In this document: positions 1 through 35,975 of the stretch, piece by piece
Position numbering within the stretch: the stretch's first letter is position 1
How the letters are laid out: each line of letters starts with the position of its first letter
Source: Elysia marginata
Taxonomy: Eukaryota; Mollusca; Gastropoda; Plakobranchidae
NCBI GenBank assembly: GCA_019649035.1
Contig: BMAT01003632.1
Span: 92,603-128,577, forward strand
Length of the DNA: 35,975 bases
Direction: 5' to 3'
Position numbers and translations under genes: made by a program
The notes under the pieces: generated by a model
Databases searched by the model: none
What the model was told of the DNA's origin: nothing
The model's input: only the letters and a program-made list of their open reading frames with translations

Positions 1-524
1 TTTTTTACATAACTGTTTCCTTTCTTTGTGTTATTTTGTTTGTTATGGAGTTGTTTTTTTTTTATATAAAATAGTAAAATTTTACATTTCATTGTTTCAA
101 ATTTTAAGCATAAACGCTATGGTTAACAAACACAAACTTCTAGGCCCTAGCAGAAATTTCCAAGAAAAGGTGCAGAAATAAATTTCAATACTTGTCTTGC
201 CCGGTGCCTCAAAAAAAAACAATTTATTTATTAAATGTATGTCAAGCTTTTGCAATGACTAAGCTTCGAATGTAGCTCTAGATCTTGGCACCAATTCAGA
301 TTTTTTATGTTCAAAATAAGCTTTTCTAGAATTCAACTTAGCAAAAAAACATGCCCAATGCATGCCCCAAATAAGTTTAAAAAGTTGTAAATTTCTAGTC
401 AATTGCATGACGTCTAGGAGGTGTGAATATAGATATGATAGTGCTACCTTTGGTCTTGCTTCTTTAGCAAGAATTTGAATTTTAAAAAATCCATCTGTTT
501 TCTCTATATTTTGTGGTTGATCAG
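1..524 (+). other. ACAT1 intron (partial)
   Basis: AT-rich intron sequence upstream of the first recognised ACAT1 exon. It ends in a pyrimidine-rich tract and an AG at 523-524. I see no exon, RNA gene or clear repeat in it. Confidence 0.7.
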
Positions 525-682
525 ATGTTGCAGCGGTGTGGAGTAAAGCCAGAGGATGTTTCTATGTGGGAGATTAACGAGGCATTCAGTGTTGTGGTTC
601 TAGCCAACATGAAAATGCTGGGATTAGGAATTGACCGTGTCAACATTCATGGCGGGGCAGTCAGCATTGGTCATCCTATTGG
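525..682 (+). CDS. ACAT1: ACAT1 penultimate coding exon (mitochondrial acetyl-CoA acetyltransferase, thiolase C-terminal half)
   Basis: This exon encodes part of the C-terminal thiolase domain of acetyl-CoA acetyltransferase. The enzyme condenses two acetyl-CoA to acetoacetyl-CoA and, in mitochondria, cleaves acetoacetyl-CoA in ketone-body and isoleucine breakdown. Reading from ATG at 525 in phase 0 gives [20 protein letters not shown] and then the rest of the NEAF motif. Next is [11 protein letters not shown], whose His is one of the family's catalytic residues. From memory, human ACAT1 is very similar here (MWEVNEAF, GGAVSLGHPIG). The 3' splice site is TTGATCAG|ATG and the 5' site is ATTGG|GTAAGA, leaving two bases of a Gly codon. 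An alternative acceptor at TTGCAG, 9 bases in, cannot be excluded. The N-terminal exons lie before the window. Confidence 0.93.
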
Positions 683-1258
683 GTAAGATTTTGCACCCTA
701 AAGCCTTTGTGGTAAGGTGCTGTAGGAAAACAGTCAGGATTGCCTTAGTGAATCTCAAGGAGTGATAATCCATAAGGCTAACTTTAGTTGTTTCCTCCGA
801 TTTCAAAATTTGTGTGAAAAAGTCTTTTTTTTGTTTGTTTTTATTTTGGTTTGTCCTTATTTAAAAATTTTTTTTTAATACTGTATTGCAGTTGCTCTAA
901 AAAAATTCAATATATTTTTAAGTCTGCACATCCTTTCTTAGACTTACTAATATGCACTTGCTAAAACTGAAAATTAAAATAAATTTATTTTTGTTGCAGC
1001 ACAGTTCCTATAATAGAGAGAAAGCAAGAATTATTATTATCGGCTTTGGAAAAGATATTTGTTGTAGTTACCTAAATTTGAACATTGTCATTGAAGTTAA
1101 ATCTTGTGAGCTCAGAACTATATGTTGCTATAGTGGATTTTCTTTTAGACTTTTCATTCTTGTCCATATTATTTTTTTTATCCTTTTTATTCAATATCAT
1201 TACATGTACATGAAATATGCTGCAGATGTATGAGATGTGAATTTTTGTATTTTTTCAG
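683..1258 (+). other. ACAT1 last intron
   Basis: 576-bp phase-2 intron with donor GTAAGA and acceptor TTTTTTCAG. It is AT-rich. The 93-codon open frame inside it has no recognisable similarity and looks like chance. Confidence 0.85.
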
Positions 1259-1379
1259 GATGTCTGGTGCTCGTATTACTGGTCACATGGCACACACACT
1301 GGAGAAAGGTCAGTACGGGGTTGCTGGCATCTGCAACGGTGGTGGTGGGGCCTCTGCCATCATCATTGAGAAGTTGTAA
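1259..1379 (+). CDS. ACAT1: ACAT1 terminal coding exon with stop codon
   Basis: The first base completes the Gly codon split by the preceding intron. The exon then reads [20 protein letters not shown] and [19 protein letters not shown] before TAA at 1377-1379. The ICNGGGGAS loop holds the conserved thiolase Cys that acts as acid/base in the active site. Together with the GHPIG histidine of the previous exon and the NEAF loop, this identifies a type II thiolase. From memory the human protein ends almost identically ([16 protein letters not shown]), so the C terminus is complete. The lack of a C-terminal SKL-type peroxisomal signal favours the mitochondrial ACAT1 form. Its targeting peptide is outside the window, so location rests on family resemblance. 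Confidence 0.95.
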
Positions 1380-2520
1380 TAGAAACTAGACAATGATAAG
1401 CTGGCGATTGATCTTCAGCTCTACGCCGATTAAATTAGCTCATTGCAAAGTTGCTGCCATCTTTTTGCACTTACAGTAAGAAATGGTTGTTCCAAACAAG
1501 TTTACATCTTATCAGAGCTCTCTTTTTAAGGTTTTAAAAAATTTCTCCACTTTCAGGTTTTTTCTCGTATTCATTGGGTCAGGAAAGTTTGATGCTTTTA
1601 TCTTGTCTAACTTAATTCACATTTTATGAGGCATTGACTTGATGGAAAGGATAGTAAGACACAAAAAAGAGTTGCTTTAGTTGATTTTTTTTCCCCAATT
1701 TCAAAGCATATCTTCTGAAATGGTGCTTTGAGATAAGAAAATAAAACAAATATGCACTGTGGAATATATTATACATTAAATAATTGCCCCTAGAATGATT
1801 GTTTTCTTGTGTTTTAGCATCTGCAAACTGTTTTTTGCTGCTTGTTTATTTGTTGCTTTAATCTCTTCAAAACTGGATCTAAATGAAGATGTTTCCTGCC
1901 CAAATGACCAATTTTTAAGGCTCAGGAGTTTGACAATGTTATTTGCTCTCAAACTAGTTATTGATATTAATTTGTCTACAAATATTTCTTATAACCTTTT
2001 TTTAATGTTTCTGTGACTGATCTAATGCTTCCCCATTTTTTCAAAATGGATTTTGTCCAGATTGGATTTATTTAAGCTCAACAGCATTATGCTGATTAAC
2101 TCTATCATGTGGTGATAAACAGAGGGTGCTGTAGTATTGTATCAACATTTTAAGAAAGGCTTGCTGCCAACTCTAAATTTTACCTCTGTTTAAAAAAAAA
2201 CAGTTATTGCTACATTCTCTATTTTTATCTTGTATATATGCTACTTAGGACTCTACCTTAAATAAGCAACAACAACAAAAAAAGAAAGATATGATTCTAA
2301 GCAAAAATGAATGTTCCATTTTGATTGAAAAGTAAAAGATGATCATCAGAAAGAATGAAAAATGTGTTTCGTGGTTCTTGGAGAAACTTCTATTAAACCT
2401 TTTACAGGAAAGAATAACATGACATAATCCATATATCATATTCATTTTTTTCCTTGAAAATGACAACAATAAGCACCCTGAATATTTATTATAAAACTTA
2501 GTATTTGAAATAAATGTTTA
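1380..2520 (+). other. ACAT1 3' UTR and downstream flank
   Basis: AT-rich sequence after the ACAT1 stop. A canonical AATAAA at 1740-1745 is followed about 55 bases later by a GT-rich stretch, and would give a 3' UTR of about 380 nt. A second AATAAA lies at 2509-2514. The true end cannot be decided from sequence alone. No coding region recognised. Confidence 0.5.
1740..1745 (+). terminator. Candidate polyadenylation signal of ACAT1
   Basis: First canonical AATAAA after the ACAT1 stop codon. A GT-rich segment at about 1797-1815 could be the downstream element. In AT-rich DNA this hexamer is common, so this is only the best-placed candidate. Confidence 0.4.
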
Positions 2521-5500
2521 CTCATCAAACCATTAATTCATCAATGAAATGTTTTAAAAGTTTGTATGATGTGAAATTATGGCTCTTTATTGTGATTGTT
2601 GTTTTACAATGACCTTTACGTCATACCATTGTTGATTAAACAGACATGAGAATATGAACTTCGGCTTTTAATATTTCTAACACAAGAGTGTATTGTTGTT
2701 TCAGAAAATATGTTTAGCTGGTAAAAGTCTTGGAAGTCAGTAATTAGATAACCAAAACTCAAAAAGAAGCCTTCCTAATTTCTCTAAAGTTTGCTCTGTT
2801 CCTCCAGCTGTATCCATGTGTTTGGGTCTGTTCTTGTCCCGCCAAACCCATGCTTAAGTAATAGACTTGATATAGTTAAAAAATAGGGGATTCCTCAGAG
2901 GCTCTGCTGTAGCAGGTGCTGCTATAGCTCAGTTTTATTGAACAAATGTGTCACTCAAAATATGAATGAAAGAGTTACTTTTAACATTCTATTTTGAAAT
3001 ATCTTGACATAATAATCAAAACAAAGAATAAAAAAACCCATATATAATTTAAAATAATAGCTTTAATCAGTCAATTCGGAATGTAACAACCATTATCAAC
3101 ATATCCATTTGTACAATAGTAACATTAACATTTATATCTTCGCATTTGTACAGAAAAATAATTTCTTAACTATGTATATACCATCTCAACCCAAGACTGA
3201 AAGCTTGAATTGTTTGATACAGTTTCATCAAATTTGAAGGAGTATACATGTTCATAAATTTTATTTTCTTAGAAGAAACTCCAGATCTCTTAAACTTTTT
3301 TGACTGAAATTCTTCAATCCAGAAGTTCCATGACCAAAAAAAAAAAGCATATACGAAATCGCTAATTTTAGGTATAAGAAATCGCTTATTAGGAATCCAT
3401 TTTGCATCAGCTCACATAAGATGTACATTCATTTCTTTATGACAAGATGGCAACAGCACCTATGTTATACACTCCAACATATGAAGCCAAAAGTAAAAGC
3501 TTTATCTCAATTATAAATTTCTGTTGCAAAGACGTATTGCAAGTTAAACGTTTCTATCTTTTACTTTTTTTTTTCTTGTTAGTTGAAGGATAATTCTAAC
3601 CAGTAACTTTTTTTTTTCTCCTTGAACTTCTGTTCATCATATTGCGCTCATATCCCTTAAGGGCATATATGCAAAATTGGTTGTTTTGAGTTATTGATAC
3701 CACCTGATTCCTTACAGCTTGGTGTATCTTATGTCAAATCAGCTTGTAGATACCATTAAAACTGGCTGAGTTATTTAATAAAATCATATTGACAATAGTT
3801 GTTTTTTTTTTTTTCATACAAAACAGTTCTCACGTAAGGCCCTCTCCTAAAAGATAACCAAATTGCCCATATGCCTTATGTGAAAGGCGACAATATCTGA
3901 TCTCGTAGGATGAGTCATGCTAATTTCAAAGATGGTCACTTCTGAGATAACATAATTGTCTAAAAGTACAGTAATTTTCACATTGCTGTTCTCTCTACTT
4001 TTTTTTTTTTTTAAAGATGAGAATGTCATTTTCAAAGGTCTTGTTATTTTGGTCACTTAACCTATGATTTTGAAACACACAGTTCTTTTCTTATTGGCAT
4101 TTATCTTTTTATTTTTCCATATGTATGGTACACATAAATTATACAATATCTTATTCATTCATCTTTACAACTACACTGACATAATATTGTGAAAACATAT
4201 AAGGTCCGATAAAAGAAAAATAAACTTTTATCAATGTAAGGGTTAAGATACTATTTGGTGACCAATATGCTGCCTTTGTTTTTTTTTTCCAAAACAAATC
4301 CTATTGTATAAAGCTACTATATAACACATACATAATACAAAAAAATATATGATTTTACACACATTTACATGTTTACCAGGTCAATACTGTTATTATAACT
4401 TATTTGCATAAGTCTCTGTTATTGTAGTAGGATATAAAAACTAAATTACAGCACCATCATGTTCAAACATGTTCAATTCCCTTGAGATAACAAATATTTT
4501 GAGGGTTGCATTCTGGTTATTTTGAACCCCAAATAAGTTTCTTATTATCAGTTCATTTTATTTTGAATTTCCTTGACTCTTTTACTCCCTGACTAAAAAT
4601 GATTCTTTTGCTGACATAGGATAACTAATAATGGTGCAAAAAACTATAGATCTTCAATAACTTACAGTTCCATACTTTAAAATGTCCTCAACTATTCGCT
4701 ATTGGGGATTTTCAAAAAATCTAGGCGAAAGAGGTTGTATGTTTCCCTTGTTTATTTTTGCACTGATAAAAAAGAGTACTGTAGAATCAAGTGCTGATCT
4801 ATGGGTGTTCTAAGTGTTTTGTAGAAGTTTAAGCCATAATCCTAAAGGAGCATGGCATAGAGATTTGAAAGCAGTACTGACGTGATTTGCCACTGAATGC
4901 ATTAGATGTTTTTTACAGGCCAAGTACCCAAATCAGAAATACTACTAACTACTAACTTACGTTTTTTAATAAGTCAAACCTTAGATATATATATTTTTTA
5001 TACAATAGATGCGTTTTGAAAAAGTATTTTCATAATCTTTTTTAAAGTCTTTAACATGTAGGCTTTCCTGATAACAAAGGCACTTCTTGCAGTCTGTCAT
5101 AGCATTCTGACTTTTAAAAAGGGAATGCAGACCAATACTAGCCATATAGATGTAATTACATCCAAACTTAATCCAGCTCAAGCAAATTAGTTTTACAACT
5201 ACCTTCTGAAACGTTTCACATTCCACCACTTTTTTTAATAGATTAAAGCTTCCAAATGTATTAATGTTGTTCAACATGAAGACAATAGGAAAACCAACAT
5301 AAACCGGCTATGATGAACGAGGCTGTCTTCAGATATTTTTCAAACAGGGTCTTTTCAAGTAATAAGTACACTCAAACTTAATTACTGTTTTCATGTTTCT
5401 AAACCAGTGCAAAAGCGTTGTATGTCGCAATATCACATGACAAAGTATTCCAATTTTAAACAAAGCGTTTTTCTTGGCGTTCAATCCTTGAAAAATGCAA

Positions 5501-6240
5501 GAAATTTACAAACCTTTGCAAGAAGATATAAACACTTCTTTGTACTTAAATTATAGAGAAACAGGCGAACAAATTTACTTGTAAAAGGAATTTTTTAAAA
5601 TTAAAGTTTCCAAAATCTGCCTTATTCGCATCAGTTGCAAGACTGTTGAAAGTTCTGTTTAAAAATCAAAACGCATTTTGTAACTTGATCTTTTATAAAA
5701 AATTAAGTCCTTTATTCTACAAAATGACACTAGAAGTCTCTGTAGTTTCTTAAAAAATTAAGCATTCTTTTCTGCAATAAAACATTATTATAGTTGGGTA
5801 ATGCCATTATAACAATATTATATATGGAGAAAAGAATTTACTTATAAAGACAGGAATTAAGTTCAATTGAATTTTTTCTTTTTTTGTAATGAAAAAGGAA
5901 GCAATCTGTGATGCTTCAAAGTAAAATTTTATCCTGTAACATTGCTTTTAGTGGTGATATTTTTTAAGCAAAAGTAATAATGTTGTATAGGCCTATGTAA
6001 GTTTTGAAAACAGCAAAAAAATTGAAACCTTTATAGTTTGTAAAGTTCTACATATTAAAAAAATAATGGAGGTATATGCCTAATTTAGCCTTTCTGCAAC
6101 TCAAGATTTTTTATTACAAGGACAGCTTTTTTTTTATTAGTCCTAGTTTTAAGATGTTCATTGTGCATGGGGTTGTCATCTTAGCATAAGTAAATTGCTA
6201 CAGGAGGTTAAGGAAATGGAATTTCTTTCAAGTTTATGCT
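2521..6240. other. Intergenic tail-to-tail region
   Basis: About 3.7 kb of AT-rich DNA between the convergent ACAT1 and ANKRD6 genes. It has homopolymer T and A runs and many TTTATT/AATAAA hexamers on both strands, so the ANKRD6 3' UTR could extend some way into it. The open frames (longest about 98 codons) have no recognisable similarity and AT-driven composition. I see no gene, RNA or defined repeat. Confidence 0.5.
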
Positions 6241-6251
6241 GTACCTCACCA

Positions 6252-6257
6252 TTTATT
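6252..6257 (-). terminator. Candidate polyadenylation signal of ANKRD6 (distal)
   Basis: AATAAA on the - strand (TTTATT on +), about 675 bases after the ANKRD6 stop. Several other hexamers occur further down, so the assignment is tentative. Confidence 0.25.
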
Positions 6258-6270
6258 GGATGAAAGAAGT

Positions 6271-6291
6271 GGGGAGAGGGGAGGGGGGGGG
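6271..6291 (+). other. G-rich tract, potential G-quadruplex
   Basis: G4-AGA-G4-A-G9 on the + strand satisfies the simple four-run quadruplex rule. In the ANKRD6 transcript it reads as a C/T-rich tract lying between two candidate poly(A) signals and the downstream flank. Confidence 0.5.
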
Positions 6292-6314
6292 TAAAAGTAG
6301 AGCAACTTCATATA

Positions 6315-6320
6315 TTTATT
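6315..6320 (-). terminator. Candidate polyadenylation signal of ANKRD6 (proximal)
   Basis: AATAAA on the - strand about 610 bases after the stop codon. A pyrimidine-rich tract (complement of the G-run at 6271-6291) lies 24-44 bases downstream in transcript sense, about where a downstream element is expected. Confidence 0.35.
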
Positions 6321-6692
6321 TATGTAAATTAAAACCTAAACAATGTTTATGCTTCGACATAGTTTTGTACAATGTTTAAGACACTAAAGTATGCACTGCA
6401 CTAAAAAGCCTTAGTTTAATTTTCAATCGGTGCAAATACATATCAATGGAGACATAGAATGAGGCAATTGAAATGGTTTGTTATAATAACTTATATACAT
6501 TATTTACATAGAAATCAAAACACACTTTATAATTTCAAATGCAGATGTACATATAAACAGTTTGATAATTTTGATAGTTAGATGATAAACAAGTCTATCT
6601 ACAATGCATATTGTCTGTGTATTGAGACAATGGTCATATTCTGTACAAATTGGTTTTTAAAATATATATAAAAATCAACTCTATATAATCCT

Positions 6693-6730
6693 GCAGTACA
6701 AGAAATATCTGGCAGTACAAGAAATGTCTG
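6693..6730. repeat. 19-bp tandem duplication
   Basis: Two adjacent copies of GCAGTACAAGAAATATCTG at 6693-6711 and 6712-6730, differing by one base (ATATCTG/ATGTCTG). They lie in the probable ANKRD6 3' UTR. Confidence 0.9.
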
Positions 6731-6753
6731 TCATTTCCAATGCGTTTGTACCT

Positions 6754-6889
6754 TTTCAAGGAACTCCTTCGATCTTACTCACATGTCCACGAACTGCTAC
6801 GGTTGACATTGTCATCGCTTTCTTGAAAGAACTCCTTTTATCTTATTCACATCATCCACAAACTACAATGTTTGATGTCGCTTCCTTTG
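6754..6889. repeat. Diverged 68-bp tandem duplication in ANKRD6 3' UTR
   Basis: Two adjacent copies with the shared block GAACTCC at 6761 and again at 6829 (period 68). Both continue with ATCTTA-TCACAT, a CCAC-AACT block and a GAT/CAT-GTCGC block. The copies differ at many positions, so the event is old. Confidence 0.7.
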
Positions 6890-6929
6890 AAAAAACCTAT
6901 TTACTGTATAGTCCCTTCCACTACAAGGC

Positions 6930-32448
<25,519 letters not shown>

Positions 32449-32723
32449 GAGGGCCGCGGCCCGTGTTAGTTCTGTGAGGCATAAGGAGAAACGAAAGAAG
32501 CTTGTAAGAATATTCATCATTGGACTGCGATGAAGAAAGAAGAGAATAATTTATACGGTAGTAAAAATGAATGGTAGCAAAATGTGGGGGGTTTTTTTGT
32601 TTTTTTTTTCCAAGACCATGCGAAAAAGCCTGACATTCGCCGGTACTTCGGTAGAAATAACTTACTTTTTAACAGCAAAAAATAAATGTGATTATCGTAT
32701 TATTTACCAGATTACCTTCTTGA

Positions 32724-32744
32724 GGGGGTGGGGGTGGGGGGGGG
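32724..32744 (+). other. G-rich tract, potential G-quadruplex
   Basis: G5-T-G5-T-G9 on the + strand, the template strand for ANKRD6. A second shorter tract (G5-T-G5) follows at about 32940-32950. Confidence 0.6.
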
Positions 32745-33092
32745 AGAAATATTCATTTCGTGAAAAACACAGGGAGGTGTTTAGAATAACAATAAAAACA
32801 ATCATTATGAAAAAATATCACTCGATTTACAAATTAATTTCACGACATAAAAACGCGGCTATGCTGGGACCAGAATGGCAGTTTCTTTTTTACTAAATTT
32901 ATTTTACTAAATGCCCTATCATTATATCTTTTAGCGGTATGGGGGTGGGGGTGTTAAAGTCAATAGATCTGAAAAAGCCTTCACGTTAAAAATGGAAGAA
33001 AACATGACGACCAGAGCGAAGAGTAATAAGGCTTAAATGGGAGATAACACAAGTTTTAAAGCCTAAAATTGAGGAAAAATTGCGCCCAAAAG

Positions 33093-33245
33093 CTAGATTA
33101 AATCTAGGCTTAATCCAGACTCTAAATCAAGATAACTTTCATATCTAGCTCTCAACTTAGATTACATTTATTGAGTTCTATATCTAAGTCATAATATTTA
33201 GGCACCTAATTTTGACTCTAGGTTTAGATTCAACCTGGATTCTAC
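33093..33245. repeat. ATCTA/CTAG-rich stretch with imperfect inverted symmetry
   Basis: The words CTAGATT, ATCTAGG, CTCTA, ATCTAAG and CTAGGTTTAGATT recur on both strands over about 150 bp. AATCCAGACTC on the left and AACCTGGATTC on the right are partly complementary. It may be a decayed hairpin-type element. Confidence 0.35.
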
Positions 33246-33912
33246 AGAACTCAACAAAATTGACAAGCGAACGAAACGAAAGTTTGTTATACATGTGTGT
33301 TTTTCTGCCTACTACTTTTTCCATGTGTGTAAAATGTTCCCTAAAAAGTCAGCCCTAATAAACCAACTGTAATAATAAAAAAGACACATATGCATGGTGG
33401 CATAACTTTAAAATTAAAAGACAGAAAGAAAAATACCGTTGAATTCAGAGCGACATTCGATGGTTTTAACTAACTGTTAGAAACAAGTTGGTATACAGTA
33501 ATATCCATAGCCTTACACAGTCAGTACGGGAGAACATTCCACATCTAGTAATGACTCGAAACTGTCAAAAGTTATAACATCGGATGGCTGAAGTCCCAAC
33601 CGTTTTTTTTTCCTTAAACAGGCATTAAAGAAACATAATTAGATATCTATATTCATTTTTTTATTGCAATTTCGTTTTAGAAAACTTTGGTATATAGTGG
33701 ATTCAACCATGAAACACACTGTGTTGTAATCCACACGTCAGAGACAGTCATGAACAATTTGAATATCAAGCTGAAACTTCAAAAGCACGATGTTTCACAA
33801 AGAATCCCAAATTTAAAATCTTTCGCCGTGACAAACTGGCTTTTAGTCTCAAATGTGAAGGGAGGAGTTTTGATGTGGACACTTCCAGTCTAGAGCTACA
33901 CCGTGAAGCGCC

Positions 33913-33950
33913 GTAGCCAATCGGAGGGTCTCCGGAGTCCCATTGGTCTA
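33913..33950. promoter_or_regulatory. Opposed CCAAT boxes around a CTCCGGAG palindrome
   Basis: CCAAT on + at 33917-33921 and CCAAT on - at 33946-33942 flank the palindrome CTCCGGAG at 33930-33937. Outer TAG/CTA bases extend the imperfect symmetry. The surrounding 60 bp are roughly 60% GC in otherwise AT-rich DNA. NF-Y-type promoters often carry such boxes. It is a candidate promoter for ANKRD6 or a divergent transcript, with no transcript evidence. Confidence 0.35.
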
Positions 33951-35943
33951 GACTGAGGCGACATTTCGGGTCTTGTGCTGGGCAAAGCCCTTGTCATGTA
34001 TTGTGGTAGGCCCGTATTGTCCAGGGCCTTTTGTTATTACAGCCTTGGCCATGACAGCCCGAGGGCAGGAACAATGCGGGACTAATAGGGCGATAAGCAC
34101 AATGCATGAATACCTTAAGTTAGATAAAGACCTCATGAATAAGATCGGAAACCAAGATGTGAAATCTCCAACATGCTGGAATTTTATAAAGAATCAAAAT
34201 GGGGTCGGCGAGCGTTTTCTGTTTATATTCATTCAGAAACAACACAGGGCAATGGGTTCGTTTTTTTGTTTCTTTGAATCTAGCCTTCAGTTTTTAACCT
34301 GCGGGTGAAAGGTTTGTAAGTCTAAAAAAATTCAAAACTCAAAACACAGACACGGGTTTGTATGGTTTTTTTTTTCAAAGTCCGTAACTTAAAGGCTTTC
34401 TAACTCCGTAAGTTTCTCTCCGTAAGCTTCTCTTTCTTCGTGCTCATTCGCGAGCTCCGTGTGAAATTGACAATTTAACAACGTTTTCCTAACACAAGAG
34501 ATTTATTGATAAGGTTTATTGAGTAAACCTTTAAAGATAACCTCAGCTTAAGACATTGTGGGGAGACCTCTTAAAACGATACAGAAGTATTTTTAGAAGT
34601 TTGTCATGTTCAAGTTTATTTCTCTTTGCATAACCGACGGTCTATACACATCAATGTGTCTGCAGGCGCTGTCTACACATCAATTTAACAGTTATTATTT
34701 GATGAGTTTAAAACGTCCTACGATTTTCCGGTGGATGTTTTTTCGGAGTATTTTTGACGGCTGCCAAGAAGGGCGGAGTTTCAATAGTAAAACCCATGTC
34801 TCAACTGTTTGTGGCTTAAATTTTGAACTTAAGGCATAAACTGATCATGATATACTAACGTTAATTCAAGACCATTGGAGCTTTTTTGCAAAATGACTGT
34901 AAGCCGAAAGAGACATGCACTAATAGATTATAACGCAAAATGACGGGCGTAAATACAAAATACGAGTTTTGAAGGTCTTTCAAACTATTACTTGATATTA
35001 AAATAATTGGTAAAAATGCGCGATGGTCTTTTTTAAAGAAAATGAAAATATTTAGTTTAAGAGAACTAAGATTCGTTAACTCTTCATTTATGAGTCATCA
35101 TTGCCATCAGCAACCATAACGAGGAAACAGAAAGTCAAAGAAAATTGTCATGTAAAACAACCGCTACACGGAGGAAACAATTTTATTGAGAGGCGCGGTG
35201 AAAAGGAAACCCCAGTTTTATTAAGGAAAAAAGATTCAGGTCTCCAGATTTTTCTGTTGGGTCTTTCTTGAAACACGTAGACTCATTCCATTGAACGCTA
35301 CTACCTCCTCTCAATAGTGCAGAGCAAAACTGGCCAGTCATCATACAATCTACGTTGGGACCAAAGGCGGCATCAAAATATCAATGATTGATGGCAGAAA
35401 TTTTAGCACTCATAAAATGTTGCCCATGGGGTATCGTTTCGCGTGAGAAAAGACGGTGGGCGGGGAGCTGGTCAAGATTTTGACTCGAAAACAGAGAGGA
35501 GTCGGTGATAATGGCTGCCTAATTTCAATAAATTGAATACCGTAGTTAACAGCGGGGGCGCAAAAGAAACATTACAGTGTCAAGTACGTCAACTCATGGC
35601 TCCACATCATGGCGACTGATGCTTATCGCTGAGCCTCCGAGGTTGGAATAGAAAAAGCTCAATTTAATATAGGGTGTAGCGATAAAAGGCTATCCAAATA
35701 CCAAACCCATTATAGACACCATTGTTTGAATGGAAACATTGGAGCGCTTTTGATTGCCCCTTTCTGTTTAAAGAATTTGATGGGTTTTTTTTTTTAAGTC
35801 TTGTGCTGAGTATAACTTTGAAAGCTTCAGCGTACAGGTAGTAAAATCTTGCATCTTTTATGAAGTCACTTTTCACTGTTTTATTGTACCAGTTTCAAAT
35901 AGAGCAAAAATTAAACTAATTTAAGTTATGTCGCTGCCATAAT

Positions 35944-35945
<2 letters not shown>

Positions 35946-35975
<30 letters not shown>
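35946..35975. repeat. (CT)n microsatellite, truncated by window end
   Basis: Perfect CT dinucleotide repeat of 30 bases running off the right edge. Confidence 0.97.

Larger units (their letters stand above)
6241..6929 (-). other. ANKRD6 3' UTR (probable)
   Basis: Sequence just downstream of the ANKRD6 stop codon, read on the - strand. It contains a 19-bp and a 68-bp tandem duplication and two candidate AATAAA signals, followed by a C/T-rich tract in transcript sense. It is taken as 3' UTR by position. Its real end is unknown. Confidence 0.5.
32472..35975. other. Upstream region of ANKRD6: 5' intron, UTR or promoter, unresolved
   Basis: About 3.5 kb with no recognised coding exon. It holds G-rich tracts, an ATCTA/CTAG-rich stretch, a GC-richer patch with opposed CCAAT boxes and a terminal CT microsatellite. 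Because 32472 is an apparent splice acceptor, at least one more 5' exon should lie here or beyond the window. Confidence 0.5.

Noticed and set aside
4981-5277. 98-codon open frame on the - strand between ACAT1 and ANKRD6
   Set aside because: AT-driven composition, no similarity recognised and no flanking gene signals.

Overview
The window looks like nuclear DNA of an invertebrate animal. It is AT-rich, with short GT-AG exons scattered among long introns, tRNA-derived SINE sequence, a MITE-like element and microsatellites. The large gene gives the best clue to ancestry, since it is an orthologue of diversin (Drosophila Diego). The frequent TACATGTA-type motifs and the SINE style suggest a lophotrochozoan, probably a mollusc, but that is an impression only. 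No bacterial, viral or organellar gene was seen.

Layout. The left edge (525-1379, + strand) holds the last two coding exons of a mitochondrial acetyl-CoA acetyltransferase (ACAT1, thiolase II). From 1380 to 6929 lies a tail-to-tail stretch carrying the 3' UTRs of ACAT1 (+) and of the next gene (-), with no convincing gene of its own. From 6930 to about 32471 (- strand) I could reconstruct ten coding exons of one gene, ANKRD6/diversin, a planar-cell-polarity and Wnt-switch scaffold. From its 3' end upward there is a 3972-bp terminal exon (6930-10901) and two linker exons. Next come a 177-bp exon with ankyrin repeats 7-8 and five consecutive 99-bp exons with one ankyrin repeat each. The last is an N-terminal exon at 32305-32471. 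Every intron between these exons is phase 0. The predicted product is about 1736 residues, more than twice the vertebrate protein as I remember it. Almost all the extra length is disordered sequence in the last exon.

The two biggest introns (16636-23682 and 23782-32304) and the segment 32472-35975 have no recognised gene. They hold microsatellites, tRNA-like and TIR-bounded repeat remnants, G-rich tracts, a palindrome with a DRE core near an RFX-like X-box, and a GC-rich patch with opposed CCAAT boxes that could be a promoter. The 5' end of ANKRD6 is not established and may lie outside the window.

ACAT1 and ANKRD6 have no obvious functional link. ACAT1 makes and breaks acetoacetyl-CoA in mitochondria; ANKRD6 acts at the cortex and centrosome/basal body with Dishevelled, Axin and CK1. 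No wholly unknown system was found. The most unusual items are the enlarged disordered ANKRD6 terminus with a predicted PDZ ligand, the decayed tandem duplication over its last 3' splice site, and a SINE whose tRNA half carries a 33-bp duplication.
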